DNA of 64,000 nucleotides from CAISKJ01 sp046351555. GTDB taxonomy: Bacteria > Myxococcota_A > Polyangia > Polyangiales > Ga0077539. Where the stretch lies: NCBI GenBank assembly GCA_046351555.1, contig JAXLYI010000013.1, positions 62,001 to 126,000 on the forward strand, in the 5' to 3' direction. Under the pieces are notes generated by a model. That model saw only the letters and a program-made list of their open reading frames with translations, was not told the DNA's origin and did not search any database. Below are positions 37,146-43,328 of this stretch, one piece after another. The first letter of the stretch is position 1; every line of letters starts with the position of its first letter. Made by a program: the position numbers and the translations under genes.

Positions 37146-37674
37146 TGAGCTCGTCGAACTTCTCGATCATGTCCGGCGCCACCTGCTCGAGGTATCGCCG
37201 GATCGGCGCGGTGGCGACCCCTCCCTTGACGAGTTCGACGACGTCGGCGGCGTCCTTGCGGCGAGGAGACTTGAGCTTGAGGTAGAAGAGCGCCTCGATC
37301 GGCGCGATCGGAATCCCCACGCTGAGGACGGGCTTCGCCACCGCGGCGTCGAGGTGACCCTCCCCGGTGGCGATTGAGATGAGATCGACGGCCACATCAC
37401 CCACCTGGACGGGCACCCCCGGCGCGATGGTGACCAGGCCGCCGCCGTGATGCAGAAACGCCTCCTCCCCGACGAGGAAGTCGACATCCTTCGTCGCCCT
37501 CGGATGCCCGTGTGCGCCCACTGCGAGCCCGCCCACCAGCGCGTGCCGCACGCCGATCTTCGTGAATTGCTCCGACGCGACCCGGAGCGCGTCGAGGATG
37601 CGGGGCGCGACAACCCCATCGAGCAGCCCGAGGTCGGGAAGCGCCGTGGAGCGCGGCGGTCTTTTCAATGCCAT
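37114..37674 (-). CDS. nucleotidyltransferase-fold protein (AbiEii/DUF6036-like)
   Basis: 186 residues if ATG 37674 is used; an in-frame ATG at 37686 would add four. The motif HALVGGLAVGAHGHPRATKDVDF is the GG...(D/E)xD active-site pattern of the nucleotidyltransferase superfamily, in the H-G-x-x-R-x-T-x-D-x-D form of AbiEii-type toxins and DUF6036 proteins. Members transfer nucleotides to tRNA or proteins, often as toxins. No AbiEi-like antitoxin is adjacent; the acidic 71-residue gene on the opposite strand overlaps the 3' end. It lies directly beyond the last attC site, in cassette orientation, but has no attC after it. Its GC is higher than the cassettes and lower than flanking core genes. 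Confidence 0.78.
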   Translation of the reverse strand: MALKRPPRSTALPDLGLLDGVVAPRILDALRVASEQFTKIGVRHALVGGLAVGAHGHPRATKDVDFLVGEEAFLHHGGGLVTIAPGVPVQVGDVAVDLISIATGEGHLDAAVAKPVLSVGIPIAPIEALFYLKLKSPRRKDAADVVELVKGGVATAPIRRYLEQVAPDMIEKFDELITEATEDDEA

Positions 37675-37734
37675 TTGTCGCCTCATGACGGGCTAACGCA
37701 TTCGGGATGTCGTGGTTGTCGTTCTTCCGGAGCT

Positions 37735-37828
37735 ACCCAACGGCTGGCCGATGTGCCGCCGCAGCGCGAACGTTGGCGGAAGTTCCTTTGGTACAGTGGG
37801 GGCGGTCGGCACCATTGGCTTGTTGGGC
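37735..37828 (-). other. integron attC site (third cassette)
   Basis: Reading the minus strand, the site opens with GCCCAAC (RYYYAAC) and closes with GTTGGGT (GTTRRRY), 94 bp. Inside, AAGCCAATGGTGC near the 5' end faces GCACATCGGCC near the 3' end; the arms pair with one unpaired G and one mismatch, as in folded attC bottom strands. It begins 12 bases after the stop codon of the lipoprotein gene, the normal cassette arrangement. Confidence 0.85.
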
Positions 37829-37840
37829 CTTATGATTGCT

Positions 37841-38581
37841 TTATTCGGCTTGCGCTCCAGAAACTTGAATTTGTGTACCGTCGCCAAAAACAACCTGAGC
37901 AGGCTCCCATACTACCCTTCCGCGAGCGAGATTATAGCCACGCAACGTCCGATCGACGTCCATAAACTGATTATAGTGTTTACTCAGAATGGTATCTAGG
38001 CTCGCGCCAGCATTAAGATCCTGTTCAACACTTGCGTTCAGCCTGGCCACAACCTGCCCGAAGGTATCGTAAAACAAAAAGGTACCTCTTGCCCCTCGAA
38101 TCGGTTTGTTCCCGCTATTCGTGACGTGTACTCGAAAATTGAGCTGGGCTTGAGGCCGCCCGTTCATGAAATCTGCGTCCTCGAATTCGATAGCCTGAAC
38201 CTGAGCGTTGATGGCAGCCCGGACAGCTTGGATCTCGGCCTGACGACGTTCCTCTGCTGCGCGCGCCTCCTCGGCAGCTCGCCGTTCCGCCGCGCGCCGC
38301 TCCGCCTCGAAGCTACGTTGGCGCTCGAGGATTTCTGTAACCGTAAGATTCAGTGGCGGAGGGGTTCCTCCAAACGCAGCTCCCAAGCGGCTGCGAATAA
38401 TGTAGGCCCCGAACTGTCGGCGCTCCTCTTGCGACAGGGAACCCTCTCCGTTTCCGATCTTCGTCATGACGCTGTCCACATTTTCCGCGGTTACACGCTC
38501 TCTGCGAATAGAGCAACCCGCACTGAAGAGAACATGACAGACGAACACCAGAAGGCCGAAGAACCGAACGGCTTTTCTCAC
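37841..38581 (-). CDS. cassette-borne lipoprotein with coiled coil
   Basis: 246 residues from a GTG with AAGAGGTG upstream as ribosome-binding site. Signal peptide and lipobox LFSAGC23; then a helical region containing the coiled coil EAERRAAERRAAEEARAAEERRQ (about 95-120, Ala/Arg/Glu); then a beta-rich domain (FRVHVTNSGNKPIRGARGTFLFYD) resembling extracellular Ig-like or FxLYD domains. Base composition is lower in GC than the chromosome around it. An attC site follows 12 bases after the stop, so this is an integron cassette gene. Secreted or membrane-linked proteins are common in cassettes; function unknown. Confidence 0.78.
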   Translation of the reverse strand: MRKAVRFFGLLVFVCHVLFSAGCSIRRERVTAENVDSVMTKIGNGEGSLSQEERRQFGAYIIRSRLGAAFGGTPPPLNLTVTEILERQRSFEAERRAAERRAAEEARAAEERRQAEIQAVRAAINAQVQAIEFEDADFMNGRPQAQLNFRVHVTNSGNKPIRGARGTFLFYDTFGQVVARLNASVEQDLNAGASLDTILSKHYNQFMDVDRTLRGYNLARGRVVWEPAQVVFGDGTQIQVSGAQAE

Positions 38582-38640
38582 TGTTACACCTCTTGAAGCT
38601 TGGATTCGATTTTTGCTCTTCAGAACACTGTCCGCCGGTT

Positions 38641-38740
38641 GCCCGAAGGTTGGTCGATGTGCCGCCGCAGCACGAACGCTGGCGGAAGTTCCATTGGTGC
38701 AGTGGCGGCGGTCGGCGGTCGCACCATTGGTTTGTGGGGC
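38641..38740 (-). other. degenerate attC-like repeat
   Basis: About 100 bp, clearly related along its length to the two intact attC sites (shared core CGATGTGCCGCCGCAGC and GGCGGAAGTTCC). The end cores are damaged: on the minus strand GCCCCAC in place of GCCCAAC and TTCGGGC in place of GTTGGGC, so the invariant AAC/GTT bases are lost. The integrase could probably no longer use it. It lies 69 bases after the stop of the small basic gene. Confidence 0.7.
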
Positions 38741-38809
38741 ATGAGTATCTTCAAGAGTTGCCCACGGGGATCACAGCCAGGAAGTTCTATCGATCAGGTT
38801 TCGCAGCCG

Positions 38810-38950
38810 TCAGATGATCGTCTTCTTGTGCTTGTCTTTGCCGTTTTTATAGGTACCAGTCTTCTTCATCTTCTGGCCTTTTGGGGGGCGCCCAGGTCCG
38901 ATCTTTAGAGCCTTCTTGACTTTCTTCTTGAGGTCACTCGCGATGCTCAT
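38810..38950 (-). CDS. small highly basic cassette protein
   Basis: 46 residues from ATG 38950; an in-frame ATG at 38992 would give 60. Very Lys-rich (SIASDLKKKVKKALK then KMKKTGTYKNGKDKHKK), with one GPGRPPKG AT-hook-like turn. No known domain. GAAAGG lies about 11 bases upstream of ATG 38950. The basic charge suggests nucleic-acid binding, which is inference. It lies between an intact attC (upstream on its strand) and a decayed one (downstream), so it is a second gene cassette. Confidence 0.5.
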   Translation of the reverse strand: MSIASDLKKKVKKALKIGPGRPPKGQKMKKTGTYKNGKDKHKKTII

Positions 38951-39061
38951 GGGGTTCTGCGCCTTTCTATCGTCACGTTCGCAGTGGTTCATTCGTTAGA
39001 CTGGCTTGAATCGTGCCGCCGAGTACGCCCAACTCACTCGCCGGGTCTCTCGCTGCTCGCG

Positions 39062-39152
39062 GCCCAACGGCCTGCCGATGTGCTGCCGCAGCGGGCTAGG
39101 CGCGTAATGGGTGAGCGAGGTGGGGGCGGCCGGCACCATCGGCTTGTTAGGC
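39062..39152 (-). other. integron attC site (first cassette)
   Basis: On the minus strand: GCCTAAC, spacer AA, arm GCCGATGGTGCC, centre, arm GGCAGCACATCGGC, spacer, GTTGGGC; 91 bp. Both cores fit RYYYAAC and GTTRRRY exactly. GCCGATGGTGC pairs with GCACATCGGC leaving one unpaired G, the extrahelical base that marks the recombining strand. The TAA of the upstream 554-residue gene is inside the GCCTAAC core, as in many classical cassettes. Confidence 0.88.
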
Positions 39153-40811
39153 GCCGTCCGGCCCACTCCCATCGGCGCTTTCATCATCATCACTCTCAGG
39201 ACCCTGTCCTGCCCAAGGCGGTTGCCCCCTGCGACGCGAAAAATCGTAAGCCGAAGCAGATGTATACTCTCCAAAACCACCCAACGCAGCTCCATGGAAC
39301 GGATGACTCGAACTGCTAAAGTCGTACCTGCCCATACGATCAAGACAGGCACGCAGAACCAACTGATATGCGACAGAGCGAAAGCGGTCTGGAATCAGGT
39401 CAATGGTCGGCAGATAGTCATAGAAGTACCGACACTGATCCAAAACCAAAACATCCATGTACATCTTGGTGGTTTTGGCTGTGTAAGAGATACGCGTAGA
39501 GCGCCGTGGATTGGGGAGATAGGGATGCCCGTAGATACCGTAGAGAGTATTGATAAGAAGATTTGGCAATGGCACGTCACAGAAGAGACCGCCTGCCGAA
39601 TCAACCCATGACTGCCTAAGCGCTGCCTGCATTTCCAAGCTCGCAACTCCGGCATGACCTTCCGCAATCTTTGCCAGAACAGTCGCGGCAAGAAGCGACT
39701 TCTCGATAGGTTCATTGCGAAGTTTGTAGTCGAGAATAGGGCGAATAAGTTCAGCAGCCACCTTGTCTTTTGAACTGTTTCGAAGAAATTGTAGGAGTGG
39801 ATAGCCTGACGCGTTTAGCAGAACATCGCCAGTCTGCATAAAGTACCGACGAAGATACTCGTCGGGTGTTTCTGTCTCCAGAGGATCAGGCGGCTCACTC
39901 GTTGCCGCTTGCAGCGCTTCTTTGAGCTGAGCGGCTGGCGCAAAATACTTCGCGCGCAGATCCTTGTTGTCGTAGATGCGCGAAACAGGAATGATATCGC
40001 GGCCAAGGTCGACTAACAATCGCGTGACAAAATCAGAGTACGCATCGTCGAAATGACTGCGAATGTACGGTAGGAGGTGGCCGGGATCAAGGAAGGCGAC
40101 CGCGGGGTCAGCGCCAGCACGAACGACGGCTCTCGGACAATCATTGTAACGAGGAGCGAAGTAATAACACATAAGTCGCTCATACTCGGACATCTTCTCC
40201 GTAGGTGGCTGGGCGAAGTTTGTGATTAGAACTCCCAGCGGAGCGAGTCGCTCTCTGTGAAATAGAAGCAGAGGCGGCCGGATAGTATTAGGGTGGCCTC
40301 CGAGAAGTGGCCCGCATGCGTCGATGTAGATGATGTCAAAGCGCTCGTTCGTAGAGTCGAAAAATGTGTCAAGGCCGCCATGGTGGATCCGGATGAAGCG
40401 ATTCTTACGCTTCAATTGCTGGACAGCCTCTTGGTAAATTGAAGCGACAGATTCTACCGCCCAAACGTTCTGAGGAACGATGCCGAGTTCAAGAAGAACG
40501 GAGAGGTCATTCTCTGGTTCAGGTCCACACAAGTAGAGGACGCGAAGATCCGATGGCTCTTTGTGACCAACAACCGAACGATGAAACGTATGCCACTCTG
40601 CGGATTGCTCGAGGAGTTCGCTTCGAAGGCTAGAGGGAGCGAGGTTGTACTGCTCCAGAAACGTTATGGCGTAATTCCGCGCATCATCGAACTCATCGGC
40701 TGAAACTACGACAGAGGAGGAACGGTCAGCAGTAAGTGCCTTAACAGCCCGCTCGAGAACAAAACGCCGAGCATCGTTCTTGATAGATTGGGTGTATGTA
40801 GGTGTGTTCAT
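39147..40811 (-). CDS. cassette-borne methyltransferase-fold protein of unknown role
   Basis: 554 residues. N-terminal helical region to about residue 85; then a Rossmann-like SAM-methyltransferase core: motif I-like LRVLYLCGPEPENDL, acidic VWAVES after strand 2, and motif II-like RFDIIYIDACGPLLGG, followed by LAPLGVLITNFAQPP. The C-terminal 300 residues are helical, with no recognised domain. GC content is much lower than flanking genes and AT-ending codons are common. The stop codon lies in an attC core, so it is the first gene of the array. It is larger than most cassette genes. A DNA, RNA or defence-related methyltransferase is possible; no target-recognition domain is visible. Confidence 0.78.
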   Translation of the reverse strand: MNTPTYTQSIKNDARRFVLERAVKALTADRSSSVVVSADEFDDARNYAITFLEQYNLAPSSLRSELLEQSAEWHTFHRSVVGHKEPSDLRVLYLCGPEPENDLSVLLELGIVPQNVWAVESVASIYQEAVQQLKRKNRFIRIHHGGLDTFFDSTNERFDIIYIDACGPLLGGHPNTIRPPLLLFHRERLAPLGVLITNFAQPPTEKMSEYERLMCYYFAPRYNDCPRAVVRAGADPAVAFLDPGHLLPYIRSHFDDAYSDFVTRLLVDLGRDIIPVSRIYDNKDLRAKYFAPAAQLKEALQAATSEPPDPLETETPDEYLRRYFMQTGDVLLNASGYPLLQFLRNSSKDKVAAELIRPILDYKLRNEPIEKSLLAATVLAKIAEGHAGVASLEMQAALRQSWVDSAGGLFCDVPLPNLLINTLYGIYGHPYLPNPRRSTRISYTAKTTKMYMDVLVLDQCRYFYDYLPTIDLIPDRFRSVAYQLVLRACLDRMGRYDFSSSSHPFHGAALGGFGEYTSASAYDFSRRRGQPPWAGQGPESDDDESADGSGPDGA

Positions 40812-40829
40812 GGCGAGTGTGCCTCAGGC

Positions 40830-40836
40830 GCCTAAC
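40830..40836 (-). other. GTTAGGC core at the leading boundary of the cassette array
   Basis: On the minus strand GTTAGGC, a match to GTTRRRY, lies 19 bases upstream of the start codon of the first cassette gene. This is where the insertion point (attI-like or a preceding attC) is expected. No matching RYYYAAC with complementary arms is found within 150 bases on the other side, and no integrase gene follows. GC content rises sharply just beyond it. Confidence 0.55.
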
Positions 40837-41091
40837 ATCGTAGTAACCCGCCGCCGCCTAAACCCCGAACGCCCCGGCGCCCTATCCCCCGAACGCTCCC
40901 GCTCCGCGCACGCGCGACCGTCGGGCCTCCCACGCATCGCGCCCCACGCTGGCGCCCTATCCCCCGAACACCCTCGCGGCCTATGCCCCGAACGTCTCTC
41001 GCGCCCCATCCCCCGAACGCGCCGAGCGCGCCTGCTTCCCCCACCTGGCCCCATCCCCCTCCCGTCGTCCCCTCCCCCGCTCGCACCGCCT

Positions 41092-41501
41092 ACGAGATGC
41101 GCAACGCCTCGCACGGGAGTGCTTGTGCGCTCGATGTTTCGGGAGATCGGAGCATCTGGCTCGCCTGCTCGCGGCGCCGAGTGCCCAGGGTTCGCCCGCC
41201 TGCCCTCACTGAACGGGTTGGGCTCACCCTGGGCTACCTGCATGGGAATGCCCGGTCGGTACCGGGCTCCCAACGAGGCGACGTGGGCGGCGCGCGGCGT
41301 CCTCACCTCGCGCCGGCTCCCAGAATCCGCCACCGGGCGGATGATCCCATGCAGGTTGCCCAGGGTGAGCCTAAGCGCCTCAGCGAGGGCAGGCGGGCGA
41401 ACCCTGGGCACTCGGCGCCGCGAGCAGGCGAACCAGGAGCTCCGATTTCCCCGATCTCCCGGTAGACAAGCACTTCCGCGCGAGGCGTTGCGGATCTCGT
41501 G
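41092..41501. repeat. large inverted repeat, family member 1
   Basis: The left arm (about 41092-41253) opens with ACGAGATGCGCAACGCCTCG and the right arm (about 41340-41501) is its reverse complement with scattered differences. Shared blocks include GTGCCCAGGGTTCGCCCGCC and GGCTCACCCTGGGC. Arms are about 160 bp and the loop about 85 bp. The same sequence forms the inner part of the palindrome at 50154-50928. No protein-coding content or terminal transposase is seen. Confidence 0.8.
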
Positions 41502-42058
41502 GGCACCGGCCTCGTGGCCCCTCGGAGGCTCCTCCGCCTCCAGGCCCATCTCCTCGCAGAACCGACGCCACGCTCGATCCACTGCACTCGATTCGTACAT
41601 GCCCCTCCGCGCGCGCGTCAACGCCCTTCCCCTCGCCATCCCGCCCACCTCCCGCCGCGCCCTCGAAACCTCCGCTTCCGAAGGTTCTCCCCTCCGCCGC
41701 CCATCCTCCCCACCTTCGTCTTCGCACCCCTCCCCCTCCGCCCGCTTCCCGCCCCCCTCCGCCCTCGCATCTCTCCCCTTTCGCCCGCGCACCTCCCGTC
41801 CTCCTCCCCTCGCCCCCGAAACCTCTCCCCCCACACCTCGAACCTCCGCCCCCCGCACCTCGAACCTCTCGCCGCCCTCCTCCTCCCCTCCCCTGCCGCC
41901 CGCCGCCCCCTCCTCCCCCGACGCGCCTTCGTCCGCGCCGCGCACCCTCCGCTATCCCTGCGCGCTCATGTTCTCGCCGCGCCCGCCGTTCCTCGGAACA
42001 CGTGGCGCGAACACCCCGTGCGGTGGCGCCCGCAGTCCCCGTCCCGCCGACGGGAGAG

Positions 42059-42067
42059 AGGAGGTGA
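42059..42067 (+). promoter_or_regulatory. strong Shine-Dalgarno fixing the start at 42073
   Basis: AGGAGGTGA is a full nine-base complement to the 16S rRNA 3' end, 5 bases from ATG 42073. It is the best ribosome-binding site in the window and shows that the short gene, not the longer open frame through the repeats, is translated. Confidence 0.75.
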
Positions 42068-42072
42068 ACCCC

Positions 42073-42612
42073 ATGAAGCACCCCAGCAAGCACCCGACCG
42101 CACCCGCCGACGCGCCCCTCGCGGCGACGGGCGTCGTGGCCGCGGGCGAAGCGCCGTTGACCGCGGCGGACTTCGCGTTCCTCGCGAACCTCGACCCGAA
42201 GGTGGCGGGCGACGAGCGCGTCCGCAGCGACATGCTCGCGCTCCTCACCGAGCCCGAGACGTCGGAGGCGGTCGCGAAGTACGCGCCCGTCCTCACGGCC
42301 TTCGGCCTCGACGCGGCGCCCGCGCTCGCGGCGGTCGACCGGATCCGCCAGCTCCAGCGCATGCGCCGCCGCCTCGACCTCGCCCAGGCGCTGGTGACCC
42401 GCCACCTGCAGGCCACCGGAACGCCCGCCCAGGAGCTCGTCTCCCAGCTCCACCGCGTCCTCGAAGGGACGCCCGAGCACAGCCCGATGCGCGTCGCGTT
42501 CTCGCTCTTCCTCGAGCGCTGGCAGAGCACCTTCCGCGGCGGCGGCCGCCCCGCGAAGGCCGCCGAGGCCCGCGCGGAGAAGTCCGACGACGCCGCGAAG
42601 ACCCCGAAGTAG
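42073..42612 (+). CDS. hypothetical helical protein between repeat clusters
   Basis: 179 residues. Ala-rich N-terminus, then helices with regular hydrophobic spacing (DFAFLANLDPKVAGDERVR, YAPVLTAFGLDAAPALAAVDRI, RRRLDLAQALVTRHLQATG) and a basic Lys/Ala tail. No signal peptide, TM or known motif. Likely a cytoplasmic helical-bundle protein. It starts from an ideal Shine-Dalgarno, so is probably well translated. It stands alone between two different inverted-repeat elements, without a partner gene on either side. Confidence 0.7.
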   Translation: MKHPSKHPTAPADAPLAATGVVAAGEAPLTAADFAFLANLDPKVAGDERVRSDMLALLTEPETSEAVAKYAPVLTAFGLDAAPALAAVDRIRQLQRMRRRLDLAQALVTRHLQATGTPAQELVSQLHRVLEGTPEHSPMRVAFSLFLERWQSTFRGGGRPAKAAEARAEKSDDAAKTPK

Positions 42613-42855
42613 CCCCCACCGCGACCTCACGCGGCGACGTCGCACGGGACGTCGCTGCGCCGAAGGCTCCTTCCCCTGGCCCACCGCCACCCCGCCACCC
42701 CACCGCCACCCCCACGCGATGCGCAACGACTCGCGCGAACACGTCCGCCGCGGGCCGCGAGCACCGACGCCGCCGCCATCGAGCAGTGGCTCGCTCGCGC
42801 GGTCACCGCGGCGAACGCCCACGACATCTTCGCGAGAGGGCGACACCCTTGCACC

Positions 42856-43156
42856 CAGGGCGAGCGCACCAAAATCGCTTGAATTGCAGCCTCGCGGCGG
42901 GGTTTGTCGCTGGCGCTCCGGCACCCGCGCTACGGAATGCAGGCGCCCCCTCCGGGGGCTTTCAGACCCTACCGCCCTGCGAAAGCCCCCCGCCATCATC
43001 GCAAGCAACGCTTCTGGAGGGCATTTCACGCGATCTTTCGTCGGTCTTCAAGCCCCCGGAGGGGGCGCCTGCATTCCGTAGCGCGGGGTGCCGGAGCGCC
43101 AGCGACAAACCCCGCCGCGAGGCTGCAATTCAAGCGATTTTGGTGCGCTCGCCCTG
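42856..43156. repeat. near-perfect palindrome with arms of about 107 bp
   Basis: Left arm 42856-42962 and right arm 43050-43156 are reverse complements with only a single-base indel noticed; loop about 87 bp. Arm landmarks: CAGGGCGAGCGCACCAAAAT at the outer end, GGAATGCAGGCGCCCCCTCC at the inner end. Each arm also contains the short internal hairpin CCCCCTCCGGGGG. Such arms would fold into a very long hairpin in RNA or single-stranded DNA. It could be a non-autonomous mobile element (MITE-like) or a transcription barrier. Confidence 0.8.
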
Positions 43157-43180
43157 CCCTTGCACCACAGCGGCGTCGGT

Positions 43181-43290
43181 GAATTCTCTTCGGGCGGGGC
43201 AAGCCCCGCCCCTACCTCGCCAGCTCACTGCCCGACGCGAGCGGGGCCACAGCCGTAGGGGCGGGGCTCGCCCCGCCCGAACGACAATTC
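43181..43290. repeat. GC-rich inverted repeat
   Basis: Arms 43181-43215 and 43255-43290 (GAATTC...CGGGCGGGGCAAGCCCCGCC and its complement with a few changes). Each arm is itself a hairpin, GGGCGGGGC facing GCCCCGCCC. Repeats of this GGGGC-rich type are scattered in many bacterial genomes as REP-like or terminator-like elements. It lies 39 bases beyond the stop of the Rieske gene and may also end that transcript. Confidence 0.7.
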
Positions 43291-43328
43291 GCGAACGAAC
43301 CGAGGCCACATCGGTATGAGAGGGAGGC

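Larger units (their letters stand above)
40837..42072. other. 1.2 kb without a convincing gene; repeats and purine/pyrimidine tract
   Basis: Long open frames here are composition artefacts of high GC. From about 40855 to 41025 a motif close to CCTATCCCCCGAACG recurs about five times at irregular spacing. From 41092 to 41501 lies the inverted-repeat element described separately. From about 41620 to 41935 the plus strand is very pyrimidine-rich with short direct repeats (ACCTCGAACCTC). A short minus-strand frame starting at 41600 (MYESSAVDRAWRRF), with GGAGG upstream, runs into the repeat and may be the 5' remnant of a broken gene. Confidence 0.5.
42613..43328. other. 716 bp without a gene; two inverted repeats
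   Basis: Holds the near-perfect palindrome at 42856-43156 and the smaller GC-rich one at 43181-43290. Around 42716 is a stretch of about 26 bases (GCGATGCGCAACGACTCGCG) that resembles the outer end of the inverted-repeat family at 41092 and 50154, possibly a remnant of a third copy. I see no credible coding region. Confidence 0.55.

Noticed and set aside
37735..39152. The three 91-100 bp repeats as transposon ends or MITEs
   Set aside because: They follow genes in one orientation, end in RYYYAAC and GTTRRRY, and one core holds a stop codon. That fits attC sites better than transposon ends.
40780..42612. A 610-codon plus-strand open frame through the repeats, ending in the gene at 42073
   Set aside because: Its first 430 codons cross both arms of an inverted repeat and a pyrimidine tract, giving Pro/Arg/Ser-rich peptide. 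The ideal Shine-Dalgarno at 42059 fixes the true start at 42073.
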